The position numbers were made by a program, and so were the translations under genes. Below the pieces are notes generated by a model. The model did no database searches. It was not told the origin of the DNA and saw nothing but the letters and a program-made list of their open reading frames with translations. A stretch of 10,260 nucleotides of DNA from Alphaproteobacteria bacterium (lineage in GTDB: Bacteria; Pseudomonadota; Alphaproteobacteria; Puniceispirillales; Puniceispirillaceae). Shown here piece after piece: positions 1 to 6,903 of the stretch; the first letter of the stretch is position 1, and every line of letters starts with the position of its first letter. The stretch spans positions 1-10,260 of the forward strand of contig JADHLK010000045.1 in NCBI GenBank assembly GCA_016780695.1, given 5' to 3'.

Positions 1-471
1 AAAGGGTGCATCATAATTCAGAATATCCACCCGCTGCAGGCGAATTTTCCAGCGTTTCCCATCTGGAATCAGATAATGGGTATAGCTGCCGACAAAATGG
101 CGTTGCTTGTCCAGCCTGATCTCGCCAGTGAAAAAGCGCGAACGCACGACCAGCTCCTTGTCCGTACTGGCAGCTGCGTCCAGCTGCACATTGGAGACCA
201 GATGGCTGGTGCGCGGGGCCGGGGATTGTGACCAGGCGCGCGGGTGATCCAGCCGCTTCATGCGGGTGCGCATCAGATAATGATCCTCATAGAAGATAGA
301 AGGGATGCCGTCCCCATCCTCATCCGCCGGGTCTGCCGGCATCCAATAGATGCCATCTGCGGTGAATAAATCAATCCAGTCCTGCCATCTGCGGGTATCC
401 AGCATTTCGGACTGGTTATAGAGAAACTGCTCTATCTCTTGCTGTGTTCCAGCCTTGATCAGCTTGCTCAT
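1..471 (-). CDS. Aromatic ring-hydroxylating dioxygenase, beta subunit (3' end cut by window edge)
   Basis: This open frame runs from an ATG at 471-469 to the left edge without a stop, giving 157 residues. It begins MSKLIKAGTQQEIEQFLYNQ and carries features of the small subunit of two-subunit Rieske dioxygenases of the benzoate/anthranilate type. These are an N-terminal 'RRWQDWIDLFTADGIYWMPA' segment, a central 'RTSHLVSNV' segment and a C-terminal 'GKRWKIRLQRVDILNYDAPF' strand. Such subunits form an NTF2-like cone fold and a structural core of the alpha3beta3 hexamer, without metal. Family members are usually about 155-180 residues, so only a few residues should be missing. The start overlaps the stop of the alpha gene by one base (TGATG), typical of coupled translation of a 1:1 complex. 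The substrate cannot be deduced. The family call is firm and the specificity is open. Confidence 0.88.
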   Translation of the reverse strand, partial: MSKLIKAGTQQEIEQFLYNQSEMLDTRRWQDWIDLFTADGIYWMPADPADEDGDGIPSIFYEDHYLMRTRMKRLDHPRAWSQSPAPRTSHLVSNVQLDAAASTDKELVVRSRFFTGEIRLDKQRHFVGSYTHYLIPDGKRWKIRLQRVDILNYDAPF

Positions 472-1799
472 CACAGCTCTCCCTTCATATAGCCAGCCCA
501 GGCCGTGAACATATGGCGCATAGGCAATTCAGAAAGACCTGTGACAGAAGTGGTAACCCCGTCTTCATGGTAATCCTGGCCCTCATTGCGATGGAAGCTG
601 ACCCAATCGCCGCCCTCGCTGGTCAGCCCCTGCTGGCAGCGCCAAAAATTATACAGATCATCGGCATTGATCATGGTAGAGGGCGAATTGACCAGATTGT
701 AATAATGCAGGGAACGGCGATAAATCGCCTCTGGCGCACCTTTCAGGCGGAAATGCCAAATCTCGGTCAGCGTCTCATTCGGGCCCAGCGGGCGCACCGC
801 GCGCAGCTGCTGGAGAGGGGATTGCACCGACAAGCAGGGATAGACCAATACATGGTGGATATTGGTGTTGAAAATTTCGTCAGTGCGCTCCTTGCCATAG
901 GCTTTTTCCATCACCGCTTCATATTCCAGCGTGTCCGGGTCCTTTGGCCGCAAGCCCATATAGCCCTGCAACATGGAATGGCCGTATTTATGGCCCGCTG
1001 TTTCCAGCCCGTCCCATTTATAGATAGGTGTGGTAAAGGCAGACAGGTAATGATATTGCAGCGGCGCTTCCTGCCCGGTCTCGGCCTTTATTTCCTCTTC
1101 CACATCAGCTGCAGCGCGTCCGGCTGCCCCATGCGTGATAGAGGGGTGCAGCGCATCCAGCTGGTTTTCCAGAAAAATCTTCCAGTTTGATTTCTGCACC
1201 ACCCGGAAACAGGTTTTGACCACCTCAACCTCGCCTTCGGGCGCGCGGTCGCAAATATCATCAAAAGCCGCCTTTGCCCCGCTGAGCCAGGTTTCAAGAT
1301 CCGGCCCGTCAGCAGCGAGGGAGGCAAAGATAAAGCCGCGATAGCTGGCTACCCTGGGGGCAGCCTTCATGCAGGCATCCTGATCATTTTTATCAAAGCG
1401 GGTATCATCATAACCGGCCGGCGAGGGGATAGCATGAACTGAGCCATCAAAATTGAACTGCCAGGCATGATAGGAGCAGATAAAATGATGGCCGGCATTG
1501 CCCATATGGCGGTTGGTCAGCATTGCGCCGCGATGCGGGCAGCGATTGAACAGAACATGGAAATTATCCGCGTCACCGCGCACCAGAATCATCGGCTGGC
1601 GGCCTATCTGGAAAGTAGTGAAATCGCCCTTATTCTTAATTTGGCTTTCATGGCCTGCATAAATCCAGCTCTTATAGAAAATATGTTCCAGCTCTTTTTC
1701 AAAAACTTCTTCGCTGACATAGCAATCCTTGTGGACCCGGTCTGTTTCGACCAGACCTTCCAGCAGGATTTTATCAGCAGGTGTTGATTGACCGTCCAT
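471..1799 (-). CDS. Aromatic ring-hydroxylating dioxygenase, alpha (catalytic Rieske) subunit
   Basis: This 442-residue protein is the catalytic subunit of a Rieske non-heme iron dioxygenase, expected to cis-hydroxylate an aromatic acid in the cytoplasm. The N-terminal Rieske 2Fe-2S site is intact: C87-P-H89 and C108-S-Y-H111. The C-terminal catalytic domain shows the mononuclear iron site in 'NQLDALHPSITH', with D215 likely bridging to the Rieske centre and H218 and H223 as ligands. The third ligand is probably D380 or D381 in 'NADDLYNFW'. Length and the segment 'WIYAGHESQIKNKGDF' resemble the benzoate/anthranilate/toluate dioxygenase group. A strong Shine-Dalgarno (GGGGAGG, about 5 nt before the ATG) supports the start. 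It is coupled to the beta subunit gene. No ferredoxin or reductase gene for it lies in the window; one may follow past position 1. The substrate is unknown: proximity to paa genes suggests an aromatic compound but does not prove it. Confidence 0.9.
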   Translation of the reverse strand: MDGQSTPADKILLEGLVETDRVHKDCYVSEEVFEKELEHIFYKSWIYAGHESQIKNKGDFTTFQIGRQPMILVRGDADNFHVLFNRCPHRGAMLTNRHMGNAGHHFICSYHAWQFNFDGSVHAIPSPAGYDDTRFDKNDQDACMKAAPRVASYRGFIFASLAADGPDLETWLSGAKAAFDDICDRAPEGEVEVVKTCFRVVQKSNWKIFLENQLDALHPSITHGAAGRAAADVEEEIKAETGQEAPLQYHYLSAFTTPIYKWDGLETAGHKYGHSMLQGYMGLRPKDPDTLEYEAVMEKAYGKERTDEIFNTNIHHVLVYPCLSVQSPLQQLRAVRPLGPNETLTEIWHFRLKGAPEAIYRRSLHYYNLVNSPSTMINADDLYNFWRCQQGLTSEGGDWVSFHRNEGQDYHEDGVTTSVTGLSELPMRHMFTAWAGYMKGEL

Positions 1800-1831
1800 T
1801 TTTTCCTCCCCGCGAAATAATGAGACAAAAT

Positions 1832-1848
1832 TGTTTAGGCTTAAAACA
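1832..1848. promoter_or_regulatory. Candidate operator: short interrupted palindrome before the dioxygenase gene
   Basis: TGTTT-AGGCTTA-AAACA reads as an inverted repeat with 5-bp arms and a 7-bp spacer, 33 bp upstream of the alpha-subunit start. Its size is compatible with a LysR-type (T-N11-A-like) or similar dimer site, and LysR or AraC regulators commonly control such dioxygenases. Arms this short in AT-rich DNA can arise by chance, and no regulator gene for the dioxygenase is in the window. A convincing sigma70 promoter for this gene could not be fixed; a weak TTGATT-17-AACAAT pair on the minus strand overlaps this site. Confidence 0.25.
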
Positions 1849-1930
1849 GCTTAATCAAAAGACCGATATTTGCCAACCAGATTTTTTTACCCGTGCACGC
1901 ATAGTTTCGGTTTTTTTTCTTGACGATATG

Positions 1931-1954
1931 TCGTAAGATAAACAGTCTTTACGA
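1931..1954. promoter_or_regulatory. Candidate operator: TCGTAA / TTACGA inverted repeat before the TRAP gene
   Basis: TCGTAA (1931-1936) and TTACGA (1949-1954) are perfect 6-bp inverted arms separated by 12 bp, 55 bp upstream of the TRAP binding-protein start. The half-site TTACGA recurs inside the large inverted repeat upstream of paaA, although there the half-sites face each other with a different separation. It could be a site for a regulator of the TRAP gene or the divergent dioxygenase. No well-spaced sigma70 promoter is obvious: TTGACG at 1920-1925 has no good -10 at 16-18 bp. Confidence 0.3.
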
Positions 1955-1967
1955 TAGCAAATAGAAC

Positions 1968-1985
1968 ACCGAAAGGTTCGGTTTT
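1968..1985 (+). other. Small hairpin with T-tract in the leader of the TRAP gene
   Basis: ACCGAA-AGG-TTCGGT forms a 6-bp stem with a 3-nt loop, followed directly by a run of T (1982-1985). It ends 13 bp before the Shine-Dalgarno of the TRAP binding-protein gene (GGGAGGA at 1998-2004). It could stabilise the 5' end of the mRNA, act as a weak attenuator, or be a DNA operator. The stem and T-tract are too short for a confident terminator. Confidence 0.35.
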
Positions 1986-2008
1986 CCACTTATTTCTGGG
2001 AGGAAATT

Positions 2009-3019
2009 ATGAAGAAATTGCTTTTGGGACTTTCTGCGGCAGCTACAATGGTTTTCGCTGGTCAGGCTATGGCCGGCGGGCATGCTGCCAAGGAATTGAT
2101 CGTGTCCACCTGGGCCGCGCCAGTTCATACCATGAATGCGAATGTGTTTCCGTGGATGGATGGAGAGCTTCAGAAATGTTCCGGGGGCAGCCTGTCCCTG
2201 AAGCTGGAATATAATCTGGCCCCGCCGCCGGCCCAGTATGATACGGTGCGCGATGGCGTGGCCGACCTGACCTGGATTGTGCATGGCTACACCCCGGGTA
2301 AATTCGCAACCACCAAGCTGGCTGAGCTGCCGGGCAATACTGGTAATGCCGAGCAAATGTCAGTGGCTTTCCAAAAGACTTGGGAAAAATACCTTTCCAA
2401 GGCTGGTGAGGCCAAGGGTGTGCAGGTTCTGGCCAATTATGTGCATGGGCCGGGTCATGTGAATACAGTCAAGAAGATCACCTCTTACAAGGAAATCGAA
2501 GGCATGAAGCTGCGCGTTGGCGGCGGCGTGGCCAATGATATCGGCTCAGCACTGGGCGTGGCGGGTGTGAACCTGCCGGCACCGGGTGTGTATGAGGCGG
2601 TTTCTTCCGGCGTTGCTGAGGGCGTGTTCTTCCCGATTGAGACCATGTATGCCTTTAAGGTAGCGGAAGTGGCGAAATATACATTTCGCAATCCCGATGG
2701 CATGTATACTACTTCATTCGGTCTGCTGATGAATGATGACAGCTACAATGATCTGTCTGACAAGCATCGCAAATGCATTGATGATATGCGCGGCGTAGAG
2801 CTGTCCCGCAAGATTGGTAAATATTGGGATGAGGCCGATGATCTGGGCTACGAGAAATTTGCCGAGATGGGCGGCACTGTGACAGATGCCAGCCCTGCAG
2901 AACGGGCCTATTACAAGGAAAAGACTTCCGGTATTGAGGCACAGATTGTTGCTGCTGCCAGCGACCGCGGCGTGGATGGCAAAGCAGCTCTGGCTTACTA
3001 TCGCAGCCTGCTGAACTAG
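2009..3019 (+). CDS. TRAP transporter periplasmic substrate-binding protein (DctP family)
   Basis: This 336-residue secreted protein is of the DctP/TRAP-T family, which captures organic acids in the periplasm and delivers them to a DctQ/DctM membrane pair driven by an ion gradient. A Sec signal peptide is clear: MKK, a hydrophobic stretch, then AMA before GG (likely cleavage after residue 22). The mature part starts ELIVSTWAAPVHTMN. 'IEGMKLRVGGG' (about 163-173) matches the family's conserved region, with R169 in the place of the arginine that usually salt-bridges the ligand carboxylate. The length is normal for the family. C57 and C256 could form a disulfide, but this is inference. A strong GGGAGGA Shine-Dalgarno precedes the ATG, and an intrinsic terminator follows directly, so it is transcribed alone. 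No membrane subunit genes lie in the window, so its partner is elsewhere. The ligand is unknown; an aromatic or other carboxylate is possible from context only. Confidence 0.9.
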   Translation: MKKLLLGLSAAATMVFAGQAMAGGHAAKELIVSTWAAPVHTMNANVFPWMDGELQKCSGGSLSLKLEYNLAPPPAQYDTVRDGVADLTWIVHGYTPGKFATTKLAELPGNTGNAEQMSVAFQKTWEKYLSKAGEAKGVQVLANYVHGPGHVNTVKKITSYKEIEGMKLRVGGGVANDIGSALGVAGVNLPAPGVYEAVSSGVAEGVFFPIETMYAFKVAEVAKYTFRNPDGMYTTSFGLLMNDDSYNDLSDKHRKCIDDMRGVELSRKIGKYWDEADDLGYEKFAEMGGTVTDASPAERAYYKEKTSGIEAQIVAAASDRGVDGKAALAYYRSLLN

Positions 3020-3047
3020 TCTGGCAGAAGCCTGGAAATGAACATGG

Positions 3048-3076
3048 CAGGCGGCCTTCGGGCCGCCTGTTTTTTT
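3048..3076 (+). terminator. Rho-independent terminator of the TRAP binding-protein gene
   Basis: A perfect 9-bp GC-rich stem, CAGGCGGCC-TTCG-GGCCGCCTG, with a stable UUCG-type tetraloop is followed by seven T residues (3070-3076). It lies 28 bp after the stop codon. On the minus strand the stem is not followed by a T-tract, so it should not efficiently stop transcription arriving from paaE. Confidence 0.95.
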
Positions 3077-3130
3077 ATGCATTATATCACAACACGGCAA
3101 AGGCTGGCCGCGGGCACGGGCCGCGCTCGG

Positions 3131-4237
3131 TCAGCTCTGGTCAAAATCCAGCGTCAGGTGCGGGCTTTGCGGGATCAGCTGGCAGGCCAGCACAAAACCG
3201 GCTTCCAGCTCAGCCGCATCCAGCGAGAAATTTTGCTGCATCTGGCCCGCCCCACTGGTCAACCGGCAGCGACAGGTCGCACACATCCCATTGGCACAGG
3301 ACCAGGGCAGGCTGATTCGGGCCTCTCTGGCGGCCTCGATCACAGACAGGCCGTCCGGCAGGGGGAATTCCTGCTCTGCCCCGTCAAGGATCACCCGCAC
3401 GGTGCAGGCAGGCTGGCTGTCTGCAGCAGCGGGTTTCGCGGCCCGGTCTTGAGCGCTAGCCGGACCCTTTATTTGCCCCTTTTGACGGCTCGGCGGGGCA
3501 GGTGTGAAAACTTCGGTATGCAGGTCTTTTTGAGCCATCCCCTGCTCGCCCAGCCAGGCCAGGCAATCGGCGCTCATTTCAGCCGGGCCGCAAATCCAGG
3601 CTTCGGCCAGCTGGCTGGCGTCAAACAGTCCGGCCTCGCTCAGCTGGCGGAGACGCGCCGCATCCAGACGGCCTGAAAAAAGCGGTTGGTCACCGGCTTC
3701 CCGGCTCAGTATGTGAAGGAGGGAGAAGCGGCCCATAAAGCGGTTTTTCAGCCCGTCCACTGCTTCTTTCAGCATGATGGAACTGCGCTGGCGATTGCCC
3801 CAGATCAGCATGACTGAACAGTCCGGATGGTCTGCCAGCAACGCTTCTGCTATCGGCAGTATCGGGGTAATGCCGGACCCGGCTGCCAGCAGTAAATGCT
3901 GGCCCGGCTTCGGGTTTTTCAGGGTAAAGCGCCCTTGCGGCGGCATCACAGAGAGCTGGTCACCGGGTTTCAGATGGCGGGCAAATTGGGAAAAGCGGCC
4001 TGCTTCAATCTGGCGAATCCCTACCTGGAGCAGCCCGCCTCCCGGGCTGGAGCAGATGGAATAAGGCCGCCGGACTTCCGCACCCTCTATCTCGGCCTGC
4101 AAGGTCAGATACTGGCCGGGCAGAAAGGTGAAGTCGGCTTGTAGCGCGTCTGGCACGGCAAAGCCCAGGATGGTTGCGCCTGCTGGGTCTTGCTGGCACT
4201 CGGCCACTGGCAACAGGTGAAAGCCGGTTTTGGTCAT
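3131..4237 (-). CDS. paaE: Phenylacetyl-CoA epoxidase reductase subunit PaaE
   Basis: PaaE passes electrons from NAD(P)H through FAD and a 2Fe-2S cluster to the diiron site of PaaA. The 368-residue protein has the expected order. First is a ferredoxin-reductase FAD domain with RPYS at 57-60. Next is a nucleotide-binding domain with AGSGITP at 119-125 and ICGP at 216-219. Last is a plant-type ferredoxin domain with ligands C314, C319, C322 and C352 (Cx4Cx2C...C). The region joining the reductase and ferredoxin halves (about 245-277) is rich in Pro, Ala and Gln. E. coli PaaE is 356 residues, so the length is normal. A GGAG Shine-Dalgarno lies about 7 nt before the ATG. It is the last gene of the paaABCDE run, 39 bp after paaD, and converges on the TRAP gene. 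No intrinsic terminator for this strand is visible downstream. Confidence 0.95.
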   Translation of the reverse strand: MTKTGFHLLPVAECQQDPAGATILGFAVPDALQADFTFLPGQYLTLQAEIEGAEVRRPYSICSSPGGGLLQVGIRQIEAGRFSQFARHLKPGDQLSVMPPQGRFTLKNPKPGQHLLLAAGSGITPILPIAEALLADHPDCSVMLIWGNRQRSSIMLKEAVDGLKNRFMGRFSLLHILSREAGDQPLFSGRLDAARLRQLSEAGLFDASQLAEAWICGPAEMSADCLAWLGEQGMAQKDLHTEVFTPAPPSRQKGQIKGPASAQDRAAKPAAADSQPACTVRVILDGAEQEFPLPDGLSVIEAAREARISLPWSCANGMCATCRCRLTSGAGQMQQNFSLDAAELEAGFVLACQLIPQSPHLTLDFDQS

Positions 4238-4276
4238 CTTTTGCTCCGCTGCTGTATCTGCCCTGCCAAGCTGCTG

Positions 4277-4744
4277 CTAGAGGCATTTGAAATAATCGAA
4301 AGGCTCCAGGCACGCTGTGCAGCGCCATAATGCCTTACAGGCGGTAGAGCCGAACTCGGACAGTTTTTCCGTGCTGGCCGACCCGCATTGCGGACAGTCC
4401 GGCACGCGCCCCTCTGGCACTGGCGGGGCGATGCCATAGGCAGCCATTTTGCGCCGCCCCTCTTCGGTTATCCAATCAGTTGTCCAGGGCGGTGAAAGTA
4501 TGCGCTCGGTGCGGGCCTGAAAGCCAGCCTCCTGCAGGGCGGTGGTCACCGCTAATTCAATCGCCAGCACCGCCGGGCAGCCCATATAGGTTGGCGAGAG
4601 GTGGGCAATGACCCCACCATCCTCGGCAATCTCAACCGCGCGCAAGATACCTAGATCGGCTATGGTTAGAGCCGGGATTTCCGGGTCTGGCACAGCTGCG
4701 GCGACAGCCAGAGCGCGCTGCTCGGTTGTCTGGGAGCTTACCAT
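4277..4744 (-). CDS. paaD: Phenylacetate pathway Fe-S/metal assembly protein PaaD
   Basis: This 155-residue protein (E. coli homologue about 165) joins an N-terminal MIP18/DUF59-like domain to a C-terminal zinc-ribbon-like tail. The first domain has 'VPDPEIPALTIADLGI' (18-33) and 'SPTYMGCPA' with the conserved C56. The tail has C117-P-Q-C120 and C142-T-A-C145, plus C136 and C154. PaaD is required for assembly of an active epoxidase complex, probably by maturing its Fe-S or iron centre, and is not part of the purified enzyme. The start overlaps the end of paaC by 7 bp (ATGGTAA), indicating translational coupling. The MIP18 domain alone is shared with general Fe-S factors, but the tail ending 'EPFDYFKCL' and the gene order make PaaD a firm call. 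Confidence 0.94.
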   Translation of the reverse strand: MVSSQTTEQRALAVAAAVPDPEIPALTIADLGILRAVEIAEDGGVIAHLSPTYMGCPAVLAIELAVTTALQEAGFQARTERILSPPWTTDWITEEGRRKMAAYGIAPPVPEGRVPDCPQCGSASTEKLSEFGSTACKALWRCTACLEPFDYFKCL

Positions 4745-5496
4745 TGCTGGCCCGGGAAGCGATGCTGCATATATTGCAATTCCGCCAGCAAATGCCCCAT
4801 TGCTTCAGTATGGCGACCCGAACGGCCGCCGCTGAGGCGGCTTTCTATATCGGCAACCGGCAGGCTGGCGCGGGTTAGTATGTTGGCCCGGTCAGCAGCA
4901 AAAGCGGCTTGCAATTCTGCCGGGTCTGGCAGAATCGCGGCATCTGCCAGCCGCCCGGCCAGCGCGTCTTTCTCAAACATCTCTCCCAGATAGGGGGCCA
5001 GATTGGCCTCGGCTGCCAGCATCCGCTGGTGTGACAGCTCGGTGCCATCCCCCAGCCTTATCACCCAATCTGCGGCATGGCGGTGATGATAGGCGACCTC
5101 TTTGAGAGATTTTGCGGCGATAGCGGCCAGCTCAGGCAGGGTCGATTCAAGGGCGGCCTGCCAATAGAGCTGCTGAAAGCTGGAAAAATAAAATTGCCGC
5201 AAAATTGTATGGGCGAAATCGGTGTTCGGATATTCAGCCAGCAGCAGATTGTGATAGGCCCGTTCATCGCGCAGAAAGGCCAGCTGGTCCTCATCGCGCC
5301 CCTTGCCCTCGGTTTCGCCTGCCAGCTGATAAAGCGCGCGCGCTGAGCCTATCAGGTCCAGCGCGATATTGGACAGGGCCAAATCCTCTTCCAGCTGCGG
5401 GGCATGGCCAGACCATTCCGAGACCCGCTGTCCCAGAATGAGATGATCATCTGCCAGCCGTAACAGCCCGCAAAAAATATCCTCAGCTGATGCCAT
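4738..5496 (-). CDS. paaC: Phenylacetyl-CoA epoxidase structural subunit PaaC
   Basis: This 252-residue ferritin-like protein (E. coli about 248) is the structural partner of PaaA in the epoxidase. Diagnostic segments are 'LGQRVSEWSGHAPQLEEDLAL' split across 21-41, 'DRANILTRASLP' near residues 206-217, and the C-terminal ending 'LLAELQYMQHRFPGQQW', almost the same as in E. coli PaaC. In characterised complexes PaaC has a degenerate metal site and is not catalytic; it holds PaaA in a heterotetramer. The start shares one base with the paaB stop (TAATG), and its end overlaps paaD by 7 bp, so paaB, paaC and paaD should be translated in close ratio. No truncation or anomaly is seen. Confidence 0.95.
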   Translation of the reverse strand: MASAEDIFCGLLRLADDHLILGQRVSEWSGHAPQLEEDLALSNIALDLIGSARALYQLAGETEGKGRDEDQLAFLRDERAYHNLLLAEYPNTDFAHTILRQFYFSSFQQLYWQAALESTLPELAAIAAKSLKEVAYHHRHAADWVIRLGDGTELSHQRMLAAEANLAPYLGEMFEKDALAGRLADAAILPDPAELQAAFAADRANILTRASLPVADIESRLSGGRSGRHTEAMGHLLAELQYMQHRFPGQQW

Positions 5497-5780
5497 TACA
5501 TATTCTCTATATCGTCCGGGATGTCATAAAAGCTGGGATGGCGGTATATTTTATCAGAGGCCGGATCAAACAGCATACCGGCCGCCTCCGGTTCTGAGGC
5601 AATAATCTGCGCCGAAGGCACTACCCAGATAGAACGCACCTCCTCACGCCTTGCATAAACATCGCGGGCCGCCTGCAGGGCCTGTTCAGCATCCGCAGCG
5701 TGCACCGAGCCGCAATGTTTATGGGCCAGCGCGCCTTTGGGCTGAACAAATACTTCCCATAACGGGGTGAAGCCGGTCAT
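5496..5780 (-). CDS. paaB: Phenylacetyl-CoA epoxidase small subunit PaaB
   Basis: The chosen start (ATG at 5780-5778) gives 94 residues, matching the roughly 95 of E. coli PaaB. It is preceded by AAGGAA 6 nt upstream. The frame stays open further upstream, but those residues overlap the paaA 3' end and do not look like PaaB. An ATG at 5810 adds ten charged residues and lacks a Shine-Dalgarno. Diagnostic segments are 'PLWEVFVQPKGALAHKHCGS', 'HAADAEQALQAARDVYARR', 'SIWVV' and 'FDPASDKIYRHPSFYDIPD'. PaaB is needed for in vivo epoxidase activity and is thought to bridge two PaaAC units. It lies 55 bp after the paaA stop and is coupled to paaC by TAATG. Confidence 0.94.
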   Translation of the reverse strand: MTGFTPLWEVFVQPKGALAHKHCGSVHAADAEQALQAARDVYARREEVRSIWVVPSAQIIASEPEAAGMLFDPASDKIYRHPSFYDIPDDIENM

Positions 5781-5835
5781 CTCATCTTCCTTGCTTTTGG
5801 CCTCAACCATGGCCTCAATCAGGTTAGCAAAAGGG

Positions 5836-6831
5836 CTATTCAGCTGCCTGCGGCTGAGCTGCTTTTTTGGCGGCATGGGCGAGGGCTGCCTCACGCACCC
5901 AGGCTCCGTCATCCCAGGCCTTTTGGCGCGCCGCGATACGCTGGCGGTTCATCGGGCCATCGCCCTTGACCACCGACCAGAATTCTGACCAGTCAATCGG
6001 GCCGAAATCATAGCCACCCGCCCCCCCATTCTTGGCCTCATTCCAGACCAGCTGATCATCCGGCACCGACAGGCCCAGCCGGTCGGCCTGCGGCACAGTG
6101 GCATCGACAAATTTCTGGCGTAATTCATCATTGCTGAACCGCTTTATTTTCCAGGCCATCGACTGATCGGAATTCTGACTGTCTGAATCGGGCGGGCCGA
6201 ACATCATCAAAGACGGCCACCACCAGCGATTCAGCGCATCCTGGGCCATGTCCTTTTGTTCTGCACTCCCGGCGGCCAGAGTCAGCATAATCTCATAGCC
6301 CTGACGCTGGTGAAAGCTCTCTTCCTTGCAAATCCGGATCATCGCTCGCGCATAAGGCCCGTAGGAACAGCGGCAAAGCGGGATCTGATTCATAATCGCC
6401 GCCCCGTCCACCAGCCAGCCGATCGCGCCAATATCAGCCCAGCTGAGCGTCGGGTAATTGAAGATAGAGGAATATTTCGCCTTGCCAGACAGTAGGTCCT
6501 GCGTCATCTGCTCGCGGCTGATGCCCAGCGTTTCAGCTGCGGCATACAGATACAGCCCGTGCCCGCCCTCATCCTGCACCTTGGCCAGCAAAGCTGCCTT
6601 GCGGCGCAGTGACGGGGCTCTGGTGATCCAGTTGCCTTCCGGCAACATTCCAACAATTTCAGAATGGGCGTGCTGGCCGATCTGGCGAATCAGCGTGCGC
6701 CGATAACCTTCTGGCATTGCCTCTCTTGGCTCAATCTTCTCATTGGCATCAATGCGCGCCTGAAACGCGGCCAGAAACTCTGCGGTTTCCCCACTCGCGG
6801 TATCGGCCCCGATTAATCCTTGTGCATACAT
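5836..6831 (-). CDS. paaA: Phenylacetyl-CoA 1,2-epoxidase catalytic subunit PaaA
   Basis: PaaA is the diiron oxygenase subunit that inserts one oxygen atom into phenylacetyl-CoA to form ring-1,2-epoxyphenylacetyl-CoA. The start at 6831 (MYAQGLIGAD) gives 331 residues and has AAAGGGAG 6 nt upstream. The frame is open further upstream to 7134, but that extension lies antisense-free inside paaX in another frame and is not PaaA-like. Both carboxylate/histidine motifs are present: E88-G-G-H91 in 'KVQDEGGHGLYLY' and E171-S-F-H174 in 'CKEESFHQRQGYEIML'. The C-terminal tail (about 316-331) is Ala/Gln/Lys-rich and makes the protein roughly 20 residues longer than the 309-residue E. coli form. It opens the paaABCDE run and has its own likely promoter and operator in the 101-bp gap after paaX. 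Confidence 0.96.
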   Translation of the reverse strand: MYAQGLIGADTASGETAEFLAAFQARIDANEKIEPREAMPEGYRRTLIRQIGQHAHSEIVGMLPEGNWITRAPSLRRKAALLAKVQDEGGHGLYLYAAAETLGISREQMTQDLLSGKAKYSSIFNYPTLSWADIGAIGWLVDGAAIMNQIPLCRCSYGPYARAMIRICKEESFHQRQGYEIMLTLAAGSAEQKDMAQDALNRWWWPSLMMFGPPDSDSQNSDQSMAWKIKRFSNDELRQKFVDATVPQADRLGLSVPDDQLVWNEAKNGGAGGYDFGPIDWSEFWSVVKGDGPMNRQRIAARQKAWDDGAWVREAALAHAAKKAAQPQAAE

Positions 6832-6874
6832 GGCCAGCTCCCTTTGGCTAGGTGAAGCCTTTTTAGCTGAAGAT

Positions 6875-6903
6875 ATATTACAAAAAATACAGAAGCAACA
6901 ATT
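6875..6903 (-). promoter_or_regulatory. Probable paaA promoter
   Basis: Reading the minus strand, TAATAT (6880-6875) is a plausible -10. The -35 is less clear: TTGTTG with a 15-bp spacer (6901-6896) or AATTGT with a 17-bp spacer (6903-6898). Very AT-rich DNA just upstream (to about 6930) could serve as an UP element. A start near 6868 would leave a leader of about 37 nt before the paaA ATG. The -10 lies within the proximal arm of the large inverted repeat, as expected for a repressor-controlled promoter. This is a prediction from sequence only. Confidence 0.4.

Noticed and set aside
513..1190. Plus-strand open frame of 225 codons antisense to the dioxygenase alpha subunit
   Set aside because: The minus-strand frame has intact Rieske and iron ligands. 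The antisense product resembles no family I recognise and has no ribosome binding site of note.
3048..3076. Bidirectional terminator serving both the TRAP gene and paaE
   Set aside because: On the minus strand the stem is preceded by A residues but not followed by a T-tract, so it fits only plus-strand termination.
3109..3125. CGCGG-N7-CCGCG stem just after paaE as a terminator
   Set aside because: The arms are only 5 bp and no T-tract follows on the minus strand.
5781..5912. Longer PaaB beginning at 5912
   Set aside because: The added residues overlap the paaA 3' end and are unlike PaaB. The ATG at 5780 has a good Shine-Dalgarno and yields the family length.
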